Below are positions 16,574 to 26,147 of a stretch of DNA of 64,000 bases, piece by piece (position 1 is the first letter of the stretch; the number at the start of each line of letters is the position of its first letter). Below the pieces are notes generated by a model. The model saw only the letters and a program-made list of their open reading frames with translations, did no database searches and was not told the DNA's origin. Made by a program: the position numbers and the translations under genes. Source of the stretch: Shewanella sp. CG12_big_fil_rev_8_21_14_0_65_47_15 (lineage in GTDB: Bacteria > Pseudomonadota > Gammaproteobacteria > Enterobacterales > Shewanellaceae); the NCBI RefSeq assembly GCF_002783505.1, contig NZ_PFGL01000001.1, positions 186,001 through 250,000 of the forward strand, given 5' to 3'.

Positions 16574-18196
16574 GTGGAATCCATGCTCTATCTTCTTGCT
16601 AGTTGTATCGCACTCTTAATCGGGCCACTGTTTTATCGCTACTTTTCATCGGGCAGCGGGCTACAGAAGGGGCTCGATGGCTTTATATTCGTCTCCTTAG
16701 GCGGATTAGTGCTGATCCATATTTTGCCGGAACTACTGGAACATGGCGGCCTGCTGGCAATCGTCTTTGTCGTACTCGGTTTATGGGGGCCGACGGCCAG
16801 CGAACGCTTATTCCATCGCTATTCTGAAATCACCCACAATCTCACCCTATCCCTTGGGATTGGTGGGCTATTACTGCATACCATCACCGATGGTGGGGCT
16901 ATGGTATTAGCCCAGCAGGACGGAAACTCTAGCCTACTCGCCCTTGGGGTGATTTTGCATCGTCTTCCCGTGGGCCTAGCCATTTGGTGGCTGCTCAAAC
17001 CTCAGGTCGGCACCCGTTGGGCAAGTTTAGTGCTCACGGCCATGATGCTACTCACCGGCGTGGGTTACTTTGCGGGTGAACAATTATTATCGCAACTCAG
17101 CCTAGATAATACCGTCTATTTGCAGGCCTTTGTCACTGGTTCGATTCTACATGTCGTGTTGCATCAACCCCATGGCCAACACGATGCCGATAAGCAGGGT
17201 CAGTACGAATATCAGGCTGGCATCGGCAGCTTATTAGGAATTGGGTTGTTAATGGCACTGCTGTTGATGGACTCTGGTGGCCACGAGCATGCCCATCACG
17301 ACCACAGCACAGAGCAATTAATGAGCTGGCTAATGACCATAGCCCCCGTACTCTTGCTCAGTTATGCCGTCGCCACACTGCGTTTTAAATTTGGATTAAC
17401 CCCACAGGACAGCAGCCTATTCCGACGCTGGTTCCAACGCTTAGCGGGCCCAGAGGCGCTGGTGATTACTGTGCTATTGCTTGGTCCTTGGTTGGCACTA
17501 TGTCAGCTACTGGTGGTTTTTATCCTGAGTGCTTATTTGAGCCACAATCGGGTTGAAATCACGGATCCGCACACTAAGTTACCCAGCCATGCCCTGCGTT
17601 TTGGTTTTGCCCATTTAGTTGACCGCAGTGCACCCTGGATTTTACTCAGCCTAGTGTTGGTTAATCTGATCGGTCACCCATCTGTGCCCTTAAGCAATCC
17701 AATGTTGCAGGTCATAGTGTTATTGTTAGTCTTTTTACCTATGCGCTTCTGTAACTTAGGTGCCGCCGTACTCGCCCTCGCCCTCGCTTACAGCGGTTGG
17801 AGTCCAGTGGCCATCATGCTGCCTTTGATTGCCGCACCTGTGCTCAATATCGCCCAGCTCAAATTGATGACATGGGCACAGAGAGGTATTCTGCTGACGA
17901 TCATTAGCGTCGCTTTAGTCGCGGCGCTGCGTTTGCCTATGTGGTTCTCATTGATCACATTGCCGGAAACTCTCAATCTAGTCGCATTACTCATGCTCTC
18001 AGGACTCTTTGCCGCGAGTTTGTTACGCTTAGGTCCCCGTAAATTTTTACGCCGCCTGATGTTGGTCAAACCAGCTCCCCATGGACATGGGCATTCCCAC
18101 GGCCATCACGCCCATGAACACCCCCATTCCCATCATGTGACCCCAGCATCGGCACAGGAGCAGCAGGCTCGAGCAGATAAACACAGCCACCACTAA
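16574..18196 (+). CDS. ZIP-like metal transporter fused to a permease-like domain, His-rich tail
   Basis: This 540-residue membrane protein seems to join two units. The first half (about 1-200) is ZIP-like: HTITDGGAM and ILHRLPVGLAIWW correspond to the metal-binding TM4/TM5 H..DG and H..P helices. A His-rich loop (GGHEHAHHDHS, about 236-246) follows. The second half (about 290-500) has SALRFGF-like and LVDRSAPWILLSL segments reminiscent of DUF318/ArsP-type permeases; this is a weaker call. The C-terminus holds about 15 histidines (HGHGHSHGHHAHEHPHSHH). A role in zinc or other divalent metal movement is likely but the direction is not known. The start is GTG at 16574; ATG at 16583 is an alternative. 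A Zur-like sequence precedes the gene. Confidence 0.7.
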   Translation: MESMLYLLASCIALLIGPLFYRYFSSGSGLQKGLDGFIFVSLGGLVLIHILPELLEHGGLLAIVFVVLGLWGPTASERLFHRYSEITHNLTLSLGIGGLLLHTITDGGAMVLAQQDGNSSLLALGVILHRLPVGLAIWWLLKPQVGTRWASLVLTAMMLLTGVGYFAGEQLLSQLSLDNTVYLQAFVTGSILHVVLHQPHGQHDADKQGQYEYQAGIGSLLGIGLLMALLLMDSGGHEHAHHDHSTEQLMSWLMTIAPVLLLSYAVATLRFKFGLTPQDSSLFRRWFQRLAGPEALVITVLLLGPWLALCQLLVVFILSAYLSHNRVEITDPHTKLPSHALRFGFAHLVDRSAPWILLSLVLVNLIGHPSVPLSNPMLQVIVLLLVFLPMRFCNLGAAVLALALAYSGWSPVAIMLPLIAAPVLNIAQLKLMTWAQRGILLTIISVALVAALRLPMWFSLITLPETLNLVALLMLSGLFAASLLRLGPRKFLRRLMLVKPAPHGHGHSHGHHAHEHPHSHHVTPASAQEQQARADKHSHH

Positions 18197-18258
18197 TACT
18201 GTTCATTTGTGGTTAGACAGGCTAAGTTAATTCTATCGTTGAATTAATTTAGCCTATC

Positions 18259-19053
18259 ATGTGCATACTCTTCGTCGCCCTTAATGCTCATCCTCACTAC
18301 CCCCTAATCATCTGCGCCAATCGCGATGAATTCCACCATAGGCCAACGGCGCCAGCGCATATTTGGCCGCCGGAGCAAAATATTCTCGCGGGTAAGGATT
18401 TACAGGCGGGTGGCACTTGGTTTGGAGTGAATAAGCAAGGCCAAGTTGCGGGCGTCACCAACTTGCGCATGCCACAAAAGCACCCAGAAGCCATGCGCAG
18501 TCGCGGCGAGCTTATCACTAAAGCATTGAGTTCTGGCTCCTTGATTTGTCCAAACTGGCTCGCCGAACATTGCGATGATTATCAACCCTTTAATTTGGTT
18601 TTTGGCCAAGGCACTGATCTGTATTGTTTTAACAGCATCAAGCGGGAAACGGTAAAATTAGCCGATGGTTTCCATGCGATTAGCAATGGTGCCCTCGATG
18701 ATATTTGGCCTAAAATGGCCAAGGGACAGCAGGCACTAGAAACCCTGATCAAGCAGGCGAGCCAATTGGACGTGCAGGCACTGATCCAACTGATGCAAGA
18801 CGACTCCCTTCCCCTGGACAGTGAGCTACCCAATACGGGTATAGGGCTCGAATGGGAGCGGCGTTTAGCGGCAATTTATATTCGCCACCCCGACTATGGC
18901 ACCCGCTCCACCAGTATTTTGCTCGAAGATACATTGGGCGCAATCCACTTTACCGAGGTGAGGTTCGATGGCAAAGGCCGGCGACTCGGGCAGCAGGATT
19001 TTCACTTTACCCTGCCAACAGCGTCCGTTGCACCAAAACGTTCACAACCCTGA
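18259..19053 (+). CDS. NRDE (TANGO2-like) family protein
   Basis: The 264-residue protein begins MCILFVALNAHPHYPLIICANRDEFHHRPT, with the family-defining NRDE motif at about residues 21-24 and a conserved Cys at position 2 that suggests an N-terminal nucleophile fold. Further conserved parts are GGTWFGVNKQGQVAGVTNLR, SRGELI, and a C-terminal GTRSTSILL. The bacterial family is uncharacterised; the human relative TANGO2 has been linked to haem or lipid handling. It lies 62 bases after the ZIP-like gene, in the same direction, and may share its transcript. Confidence 0.9.
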   Translation: MCILFVALNAHPHYPLIICANRDEFHHRPTAPAHIWPPEQNILAGKDLQAGGTWFGVNKQGQVAGVTNLRMPQKHPEAMRSRGELITKALSSGSLICPNWLAEHCDDYQPFNLVFGQGTDLYCFNSIKRETVKLADGFHAISNGALDDIWPKMAKGQQALETLIKQASQLDVQALIQLMQDDSLPLDSELPNTGIGLEWERRLAAIYIRHPDYGTRSTSILLEDTLGAIHFTEVRFDGKGRRLGQQDFHFTLPTASVAPKRSQP

Positions 19054-19062
19054 TTTAGCCCG

Positions 19063-19530
19063 TTAATCCGAACTGTGGTCCATAGTGATCACCCAGCGGT
19101 CATCAATTTTTTCCACCAAGAGGGTAAACACCCCTGTCGGGGCATCCTTTTGACGGTGTAAATCCCAACGCCCCACCACCATGGCCGCATAATTGCTGAG
19201 CATTTTGATTTCTGCAATAGTGAACTTAAGCTCCCCTAAGGCGGCTTTGTTCGGGTAGTTTTTCTTATAGGCGGCGAGGGTTTCATCCCAGCCGTAACGA
19301 AATTTACCATTAGAAACAAATCGCAACTGGCTACTCTTCCAGTAGCCTTGCATATAGGCATCGAGATCGCCGCGGTTCCACGCATCTTCCTGCCCCTTCA
19401 GCATTTGGGTGATCTCATCCGTAGGTACCGCACTGGCATAACAGCTCAGTAGTAGTAATAACAGAGTGGAACCCTGCAAAATGCATTTTTGTATCCATCC
19501 TTTCTGCAACATCCTTCTTTCCAGCAACAT
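19063..19530 (-). CDS. Secreted SnoaL/DUF4440-type (NTF2-like) protein
   Basis: The 155-residue product has an N-terminal hydrophobic signal sequence (LQGSTLLLLLLSCYASA) and a mature domain of about 120 residues with the NTF2-like pattern: ITQMLKGQEDAWNRGDLDAYMQGYW, then LRFVSNGKFRYGWDETLAAYKK and GRWDLHR followed by TLLVEKIDDRWVITMDHSS. Such domains bind small molecules or act as adaptors; no catalytic role can be assigned. The ATG at 19530 is chosen because GGGGAG lies 7 bases before it. The gene is convergent with the NRDE gene, only 9 bases apart. Confidence 0.85.
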   Translation of the reverse strand: MLLERRMLQKGWIQKCILQGSTLLLLLLSCYASAVPTDEITQMLKGQEDAWNRGDLDAYMQGYWKSSQLRFVSNGKFRYGWDETLAAYKKNYPNKAALGELKFTIAEIKMLSNYAAMVVGRWDLHRQKDAPTGVFTLLVEKIDDRWVITMDHSSD

Positions 19531-19659
19531 AGTATCGCTCCCCAAGAATCAGGTTAAACTGTACTATAGCGAATTCGGCACAGACTATCTTGTCTAAGCC
19601 GATTTATAATTCAAAAAAGCTGATGATATTATTAATTTTTCGACTCTGAGCACTGAACT

Positions 19660-20223
19660 ATGTTTACAAGATTATGTTACTGGCTACTGAAGATTTTGGG
19701 TTGGCAGATTGAAGGGGGACTGCCCGCACTGAAGAAATACATTGTGATAGTAGCGCCCCATACCAGTAACTGGGATTTTATTATTGGCGTCCTCGCCCGC
19801 GGTGCTTTAAATACTCGAATCCACTTCCTCGGTAAGCATCAGTTATTTATTCCGCCTTGGGGTTGGTTCTTTCGTGCCATAGGTGGTAGTCCGGTAGATA
19901 GGCGCAAAAACAACAACTTAGTCGATTCTGCCGTACAGCTTTTTGAGTCAAAACCCGATTACAAGCTGGCGTTAGCCCCCGAGGGAACCCGCAGTCCCGT
20001 TAAGCGCTGGAAATGTGGCTTCTACCATATAGCTAATAAGGCTGGGGTGCCGATTGTTCCCGTAGGCCTAGACTTTAGCCGCCGCACTGTGGTGATCCAT
20101 ACCCCACTGCAACCCAGTGGGGATATAGCCCAAGATATGGGTGAGATTTTACATTTTTACCGTAGCATTAAGGGCCGTCATCCGAAAGTTATCCCCGATT
20201 ATGCCCCTGATGCAAAACACTAA
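19660..20223 (+). CDS. PlsC-like 1-acyl-glycerol-3-phosphate acyltransferase family protein
   Basis: The 187-residue protein has the acyltransferase H(X)4D motif as HTSNWD (His34, Asp39), followed by block II FLGKHQLF and GSPVDRR, and block III LALAPEGTRSPVKRWKCGFYHIA with PEGTR, then VPIVPVGLDF. It lacks a clear N-terminal membrane anchor beyond one short hydrophobic helix. This compact form is common in Shewanella and Vibrio and is annotated broadly as lysophospholipid acyltransferase; the exact acceptor is unknown. It stands alone between two leftward genes. Confidence 0.88.
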   Translation: MFTRLCYWLLKILGWQIEGGLPALKKYIVIVAPHTSNWDFIIGVLARGALNTRIHFLGKHQLFIPPWGWFFRAIGGSPVDRRKNNNLVDSAVQLFESKPDYKLALAPEGTRSPVKRWKCGFYHIANKAGVPIVPVGLDFSRRTVVIHTPLQPSGDIAQDMGEILHFYRSIKGRHPKVIPDYAPDAKH

Positions 20224-20263
20224 CTGTCCAATATCCTTTAGCCCTGATGTTTATCCCAGGGTA

Positions 20264-21529
20264 TTAATCGATCTTAACCGATTTTAAACTGCGGATATCG
20301 TTGCCCGTGGGCGCTTGGAAAGCCTGTAGGCCAAACTCGGGCAAGACCGCAAAGATATGATCGAAGATATCCGCTTGTATCGCTTCATAAAATGCCCAGC
20401 GGGTATCGTTAGTAAAGATATAAATCTCTATCGGTAACCCCTCGGTCGTTGGCGCGAGCTGACGCACCATTAAGGTCATGTCCTTGTGCACCTTATCGTG
20501 ACGCTGTAGATATTCCTGCAGGTAAGCGCGAAAAGTCCCCACGTTTGTTAGATGGCGACCGTTAACCATCATATCGAGATCGGAAATCTTAGCATTAGAC
20601 TCTCGGATCTCATTGATCTTTGCTGGGAAATATTCTTTCAAACAGTTGATTTTACTGAGACGATTTCGCTCTTCCTCAGTCAGAAACTTGATACTGTTGA
20701 TATCGATATTCACCGCACGTTTGATCCTGCGACCACCCGACTCCGACATGCCTCGCCAGTTACGGAACGCATCCGACACTAAGGCATAGGCGGGGATCAT
20801 AGTGATGGTTTTATCCCAGTTACGCACTTTAACTGTGGTCAGCGAGACTTCTTCTACCGCACCGTCGGCGCCGTATTTGTCCATCTGGATCCAGTCGCCC
20901 TTACTCACCATACGGTTAGCCGCTAACTGAATGCCCGCCACAAAACCTAAGATAGTGTCGCGAAACACTAACATCACAAAACCCGTCGCTACCCCTAAGC
21001 CGCTGAGGAAGTACACGGGAGATTGGGCGGCCAGCACTGAAATCGAAACGATAAGCCCCACGAAGAACAGGAATAACTTAGTGAGCTGCACAAAGCTTTT
21101 CACAGGTAAACGCCGGCTGACTAAATTTATATCTGAAATTTCATTTACCGCGTCTAGGCCGGCGTAAATAGCGCGGATCATCAGCACCACCAACCAAATG
21201 CTCAGTAGGCGATCGACAAGACTACTCAGCACTGGGTGCTCAGTTAATGTGATAGGAACCAATAAATTCAGCACGATAGCCGGGACTAACATGGCGAGCT
21301 TTTCGAGCACTCTATAGCGCATAAATACATCGTCCCAAGTCACCTTAGAACGTTGGATCACCATATTCACCGCGCGAATAACCCCGCGACGCATAATAAA
21401 GTACGCGATTGCCGCTAACAGTACACATGCCAGCAGCATCACACTGGTCGATATGCCGTCCGAGGGTTGGCTATCAATCCCAAAGCCCGCTAACCATGCC
21501 GAAATTTCGAGTCTTATTTCCTGATCCAC
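20264..21529 (-). CDS. MscS-family mechanosensitive channel (YbdG-like)
   Basis: The 421-residue protein has five or so N-terminal membrane segments, then the pore-lining helix and beta domain typical of MscS: LSGLGVATGFVMLVFRDTILGFVAGIQLAANRMVSKGDWIQMD, followed by GAVEEVSLTTVKVRNWDKTITMIPAYALVSDAFRNWRGM. Length and layout fit YbdG of E. coli (about 415) more than classical MscS (286). It should respond to membrane tension or osmotic downshift. It is monocistronic and leftward. The GWS..IP-N version of the MscS signature is replaced by TMIPAYALVS, as in YbdG. Confidence 0.9.
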   Translation of the reverse strand: MDQEIRLEISAWLAGFGIDSQPSDGISTSVMLLACVLLAAIAYFIMRRGVIRAVNMVIQRSKVTWDDVFMRYRVLEKLAMLVPAIVLNLLVPITLTEHPVLSSLVDRLLSIWLVVLMIRAIYAGLDAVNEISDINLVSRRLPVKSFVQLTKLFLFFVGLIVSISVLAAQSPVYFLSGLGVATGFVMLVFRDTILGFVAGIQLAANRMVSKGDWIQMDKYGADGAVEEVSLTTVKVRNWDKTITMIPAYALVSDAFRNWRGMSESGGRRIKRAVNIDINSIKFLTEEERNRLSKINCLKEYFPAKINEIRESNAKISDLDMMVNGRHLTNVGTFRAYLQEYLQRHDKVHKDMTLMVRQLAPTTEGLPIEIYIFTNDTRWAFYEAIQADIFDHIFAVLPEFGLQAFQAPTGNDIRSLKSVKID

Positions 21530-21737
21530 AATTCCACTCCAACCTAAACGCTAGCGCAACAAAACCATACAAAGGTAACGGCCGAGTTGACCTCGGTTAA
21601 TATCACCCTAAAAAATACTGATACCCAAACACAATAAATTTACAAACACTTATTTTAAAAGAGATTTTATCATTTTGAATTGACCTGACACAAAGGAAAA
21701 TGAACAATCTTCAATCTGATCCTAAGGAGCTTATCCC

Positions 21738-22307
21738 ATGTGTCGTTATTCATACCCGCTAACCTGTCTTAGCATTGGACTACTGAGTCTATGCCAACCG
21801 CTTCAAGCGGCCGAATATAACACTTCGCAACCATCTGTTATGTCGGATGAAACTGAAAACACCCCTTATATCGCACTGATGCTCGACTACGTGCCCAGCG
21901 AGGATAATCTCTACGGCATTACAATAGCACCCTATCATTTCGATAATAATTACCAGCAATGGGGATATTACCTAGGCTATGCTCGCAGTCGTGAAACCGA
22001 CATTACCGTGCCAGAGCCAGCGCAGTCCCACCGCCAAGAAAGCCTCTGGCGCTTAGGTTTAAGCTACAGTTTAACGGCTGACTTAAGCTTTTATGCGGGC
22101 GGCAGTGCCTATATCAGCACCACAGCTTATACCAACAATATTTCCCCCAGAATTGTCGATGGCAAACCCACGTGGGAAGAAGATAAAACCACTCAATGGG
22201 GCGCAGAAGCAGGCATTAGATACCGTGTCACCGAACATCTCATACTCAGTGCTGGCTATAACTCCAGCACTGAATCTGCGTTATTTAGCATAGGTTACGC
22301 AGGTTAG
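21738..22307 (+). CDS. Small outer-membrane beta-barrel-like protein
   Basis: The 189-residue protein has a signal peptide (LTCLSIGLLSLCQPLQAAEY) and a mature part rich in alternating aromatic and polar residues: GYYLGYARSRETDI, LWRLGLSYSLTADLSFYAGGSAYIS, GAEAGIRYRVTEHLILSAGYNSS and a terminal LFSIGYAG. This is the pattern of an eight-stranded outer-membrane barrel, though the usual last aromatic residue is absent. No specific family was recognised. A good ribosome site (AAGGAG) precedes the ATG. It is isolated between divergent and convergent genes. Confidence 0.6.
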   Translation: MCRYSYPLTCLSIGLLSLCQPLQAAEYNTSQPSVMSDETENTPYIALMLDYVPSEDNLYGITIAPYHFDNNYQQWGYYLGYARSRETDITVPEPAQSHRQESLWRLGLSYSLTADLSFYAGGSAYISTTAYTNNISPRIVDGKPTWEEDKTTQWGAEAGIRYRVTEHLILSAGYNSSTESALFSIGYAG

Positions 22308-22355
22308 TGCCAAGTGATTGGATTCGGCAAACTGCGTTCGGTTTCAACATTCTGT

Positions 22356-22880
22356 TTAACTAAAGAGCATTCGCCACCACATGCCGGGCAGACTCGTAAA
22401 GCCCGTCGTGTAGTGTTTTAACTCGGCATCTTTAAAGATCATAATGGTTGGCGTCGCCTGCAATGACCAATCACGGGCAATCTTGCTGTCACTATCGTTA
22501 ATAGTGTCAAAGCCATAGCCTTGATGTTGAAGATATTTTCTTAGTTTCTCATCCTCACCAGAACCCATGGCAACTGTCACCACGGGGTAATAGGCCGACA
22601 TTTGATTAACCGCCGGGCTGACATAATTACACACAGGGCACCAAGTGCCCCAAAAGTACACTAATACAGCCTGATCTTGACTAAGTTTTGCGATATCAAC
22701 CTCAGCCCCAGTCAAAGTCATCCCCTGTAGCGGCGGCAAATTATCCCGCGGGATATCTTTGCCACGCCAAATATCCATCACGCTGGTTACCACTAGGGCT
22801 AACAATAACCAGAGTAGTAGCTGCTTAGTCCAGCCCCACATGCGTTTAGGCAAAGAGATCGAAACTTGTTCGGCGTTCAT
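22356..22880 (-). CDS. scsD: Membrane-anchored thioredoxin-like protein ScsD
   Basis: The 174-residue protein has one N-terminal membrane helix (LLLWLLLALVVTSVMDIW) and a periplasmic TlpA/thioredoxin domain with the active site WCPVC inside FWGTWCPVCNYVSPAVNQM. The cis-proline loop is QATPTIMIF. In Salmonella and relatives ScsB, ScsC and ScsD form a suppressor-of-copper-sensitivity set that handles periplasmic thiol redox under copper stress. The frame is open up to 22952; ATG at 22904 lies 1 base after the scsC stop, while ATG at 22880 has the better ribosome site (AAGGA). The gene is last in the scsB-scsC-scsD unit. Confidence 0.87.
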   Translation of the reverse strand: MNAEQVSISLPKRMWGWTKQLLLWLLLALVVTSVMDIWRGKDIPRDNLPPLQGMTLTGAEVDIAKLSQDQAVLVYFWGTWCPVCNYVSPAVNQMSAYYPVVTVAMGSGEDEKLRKYLQHQGYGFDTINDSDSKIARDWSLQATPTIMIFKDAELKHYTTGFTSLPGMWWRMLFS

Positions 22881-22905
22881 ATTCTCAGTTTCCTTTGGCT
22901 GCATC

Positions 22906-23790
22906 TTAACTGCTCTTCTGGGTCTTATCTTGAGCGGCAATCGCGGCTTCAAGCTGCTCTTTTAACACTTCGTAAGGCACTAATCCTGGAATAACAGTGT
23001 CGGCCACTATCATACTTGGGGTGCCACCAATGCCTAGCTCATTCATTAATTTCACATTGTCATGAACCATTTTAGCGACACGCTCATCCGTGTTACCCAC
23101 CCAACGCTCGGTTGCCGTCAGTTTAGCGACCTTAGCGATGGCGGCGGCATCGAGCCCACGCGGACTCGACATCAACATATCCTTCACCTTGAGATACTTT
23201 TCAGGCTCATTTAACCAAACCGTTTGGGCAAAATCGACCGCCATTTTGGAACCTTCCCCCTGCAGCGGCACCATTTTGACTATGATTTTTAACTGCGGAA
23301 ATTCTTCAATCAGTTGGTTCAGCGAAGGCTCGATTTTCTTGCAGTATGGGCAGTTAAAATCGGTGAAGTACACCATCTCAATCTCAGGTGTCGCAGCGCC
23401 CTTCCAGGGATCGCTTTTGGTTTCATACATGGCTTGATGATGGGTTGCTAAGCTCGCCTGCATGGCGGTATTAGCGCCCTCTTGCTCCCTTGCTTGCCAC
23501 GCAATTATCGCCTCTCTCATAAGATCGGGATCATTAATCAAGGCATCTTTAATGATGGCTCGCACTTCTTGCTGCTGCGCCGCCGATAAACTACTGTCCT
23601 TGGCATAGGCAGAGGTCGTCAGCGAAGGTAAGGAAACCACTAGCATGGCCATGGCCACACCCGATACGGCAAACATCTGCAACTTATGATGTTTTAAAAA
23701 AGAGTTAAATTTTGACATAACTGTGGCGCCAATGACTCGATTGTCCTGCATTGATTTATTTGCGTCTTTCGCTTCAATTGTCTGTTTCAT
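22906..23790 (-). CDS. scsC: DsbA/DsbG-like thiol oxidoreductase ScsC
   Basis: The protein (up to 294 residues) has a long N-terminal part with a signal peptide (FAVSGVAMAMLVVSLPSLTTSAYA, cut near KDSS), a helical dimerisation segment (LSAAQQQEVRAIIKDALINDPDLMREA) and a DsbA-type domain with active site CPYC in YFTDFNCPYCKKIEPSL and a cis-Pro loop GTPSMIV. In Proteus and Salmonella, ScsC is a disulfide isomerase or copper-binding oxidoreductase kept reduced by ScsB. The start is uncertain: ATG at 23718 (MSKFNSFLKHHK) would give a more ordinary signal peptide, but no clear ribosome site supports either. It lies between scsB and scsD. Confidence 0.88.
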   Translation of the reverse strand: MKQTIEAKDANKSMQDNRVIGATVMSKFNSFLKHHKLQMFAVSGVAMAMLVVSLPSLTTSAYAKDSSLSAAQQQEVRAIIKDALINDPDLMREAIIAWQAREQEGANTAMQASLATHHQAMYETKSDPWKGAATPEIEMVYFTDFNCPYCKKIEPSLNQLIEEFPQLKIIVKMVPLQGEGSKMAVDFAQTVWLNEPEKYLKVKDMLMSSPRGLDAAAIAKVAKLTATERWVGNTDERVAKMVHDNVKLMNELGIGGTPSMIVADTVIPGLVPYEVLKEQLEAAIAAQDKTQKSS

Positions 23791-23885
23791 AATGCGTTTT
23801 TATTGCCTTAGGTCAGGACTCAACCTGACCGGAATATTTGTTTAGCCTCATTCGGAACGTCCAAATGAATGGCTGTTCGTTGGCG

Positions 23886-25997
23886 TTATTTCCCTGCCTC
23901 TGCGGATGGTTTTCCAGTCGATGCAGAAGCCTGCTCTATCGCAGCAAGCACAAGCTCAGTCGATAGAATTTCCGGCAACTCAATCCCTTGCGGTGCACCC
24001 GGGCCGTAAACCACGTTGAATGGCACCCCAAAACGATTATGGCTTTGCAGATAGTGAGTAATAGGCTCAGAAGGCGTGGTCCAATCGCCCTTCATCGGCA
24101 CTATATGCTGCTGTTGCAACAGGCTATAAACAGGATCTTGCAGGATCACGCCTACTTTGTTGGCCTTACAGGTGATACACCAATCGGCCGTCACATCGAC
24201 AAACACTGTCTTGCCCTGGGCGACCTGTTGATTGATCGATTCTTGGTTCAATGGCGTCCAAGCAAGATCCGCAGGTAAAGGTTTAGCCCACTGGTTCACC
24301 GTCATAAAGGCGATGATTGCCGACAGTACAACCCCGACACCTAAGCAGCTCACAATGGCAATCGCGCCATATTTTTTAGCCATAAACACCATAAATATCA
24401 GTGTAATGGTAGCCGCTAATGGCCACAGGTAGAGCACATCAATAAAGCTAGCCAACAGGCTAATCAGCCACAAACTGGTGATCAGCAACATGCCGGAGAA
24501 AAACACTTTCACAGTGTTCATCCAACGGCCGGGTTTAGGGAAATAACCCGCCACTTGCGGAAATGCCGCCACAATCAACCAAGGGAACGCCATACCCACG
24601 GCCAACGCGGTAAAGATGGCAAACAGGCTCAGTACATCGGCGCCCAAGGCGAAGGCAACCGCGGTACCCAAAAATGGTGCACTGCACGGTGTCGCCAGTA
24701 GCGTCGCAAACATACCCTGTAAAAAGTGACCGCTGTTATTATTGCCGCCCGTTGTCGCCAACTTGGTTTGCAGGTTAGAGGGTAGATTAATCTCAAATAC
24801 ACCTAACATATTGAATGCAAACACTGTGGTCACCAGCGCCATAAAGCCGATAAACCAAGGGTTTTGGAACTGCACGCCCCAACCAATCGCCTGCCCCGTG
24901 AGCTTAAGCATTAAGATAAAGCCAGCCAATAACCAGAATGAGGCCAATATCCCCAACGCCGATGCGATGAACTGTTGACGGATTTGATTACGTTGCATAT
25001 CGGGCGCGGCAACCACTGAACTGAGCTTCATGCCAAGCACTGGTAACACGCAGGGCATGACGTTTAAGATTAAACCGCCAATAAGCGCCAGCAAAATCAT
25101 GCTAAATATCGAGGTACTTTCCTGGGTAATCACCACAGGCTTAACTTCGGCGCTGTATTCCAACGCCCGCTCGCTATCGACGATTGTGACATTCAGCGAC
25201 TTACCTAAGACTTCGGGCTCACCCAGCCAACTTTGACCAGTGAAAATACCAATCAATTGCTTGCCGTTAGCATCACTTTCACTTGGTTTTAAGCTCACTA
25301 GCTTAAATGTGGTATCTGGCTCACCATCGATAATCACGGTTGGACTCTGCCAGTTGGCATCATTGAGTCTGACTTCAAGTTGGCCTTTGGCGGCATCCCA
25401 ACCCATTGTCATGGCAGGATTTTGGCCCTCTTGGGTCAACACTTTTTGTGGCACAAGCGACACGGCCTTGTTGTAGGCCAACATGGCATCGGTATCCGCT
25501 TGCAGCGCATTGGGCGTGAAATCAAGACTAATCTGATAATCCGTCAGCACACAGATAGTGGTGCAGGTCGACAAGGTCACTTTGCCACGCAGCTGAGTCG
25601 GGGCAGCGATATCATCGACGTTTAGGGTTAATGGAAAGGTGGTATTGCCTTTGTAACCAAAGGTTTGCAACCCTAATAATGAGAATTCCTCCGGCGCAGG
25701 CCATCGCCAATCTACCTGCTGTAGATTGCGAGAGCCATCCCACTTGATGGTCGGCGCAATGCCGCCCTCCCCAGGACTGCGCCAATAGGTTTTCCAATCG
25801 CCCTCGAGTTGTACTTCAAGCACAGCGGGCAAAGTATTCGTTGCGGGATCAACTTCGCCCGTCAGCATAAAACGTACTTTAGCTGGCGGGTGATTATCGT
25901 TAACTAACCACCCCGTCGATGCGGCCAATAGTGACGGACTCGTCACCATTAGGGCGAGTATCCAGAATTTGGTAAATATGGATTTTAATATACTCAT
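23886..25997 (-). CDS. scsB: DsbD-like thiol:disulfide reductase ScsB
   Basis: The 703-residue protein carries electrons across the inner membrane to ScsC and ScsD. An N-terminal signal is followed by a large periplasmic domain of the ScsB type (about 30-290) with CTTIC near residue 145-150. A membrane core follows with the two redox cysteines in NVMPCVLPVLGMKLSS and ATPCSAPFLGTAVAFALG, and a C-terminal thioredoxin domain with active site CITCK in VDVTADWCITCKANK. This arrangement separates ScsB from DsbD, whose N-terminal domain is shorter. It is the first of the three classical scs genes; a small membrane gene lies 150 bases upstream. Confidence 0.9.
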   Translation of the reverse strand: MSILKSIFTKFWILALMVTSPSLLAASTGWLVNDNHPPAKVRFMLTGEVDPATNTLPAVLEVQLEGDWKTYWRSPGEGGIAPTIKWDGSRNLQQVDWRWPAPEEFSLLGLQTFGYKGNTTFPLTLNVDDIAAPTQLRGKVTLSTCTTICVLTDYQISLDFTPNALQADTDAMLAYNKAVSLVPQKVLTQEGQNPAMTMGWDAAKGQLEVRLNDANWQSPTVIIDGEPDTTFKLVSLKPSESDANGKQLIGIFTGQSWLGEPEVLGKSLNVTIVDSERALEYSAEVKPVVITQESTSIFSMILLALIGGLILNVMPCVLPVLGMKLSSVVAAPDMQRNQIRQQFIASALGILASFWLLAGFILMLKLTGQAIGWGVQFQNPWFIGFMALVTTVFAFNMLGVFEINLPSNLQTKLATTGGNNNSGHFLQGMFATLLATPCSAPFLGTAVAFALGADVLSLFAIFTALAVGMAFPWLIVAAFPQVAGYFPKPGRWMNTVKVFFSGMLLITSLWLISLLASFIDVLYLWPLAATITLIFMVFMAKKYGAIAIVSCLGVGVVLSAIIAFMTVNQWAKPLPADLAWTPLNQESINQQVAQGKTVFVDVTADWCITCKANKVGVILQDPVYSLLQQQHIVPMKGDWTTPSEPITHYLQSHNRFGVPFNVVYGPGAPQGIELPEILSTELVLAAIEQASASTGKPSAEAGK

Positions 25998-26147
25998 TTT
26001 GTTCCCAAAATAGGCATTAACTGTTTGTTATGCCGAGTAAAGGCTTACTTTGCTTCTTAACCATGCTCTAGTGATAAATAGAGTCACGGCTGAAGAAACA
26101 TCAGCGTGATAGCAGGCTTAATTCAAGAGTGGATAAATACGTTATTT

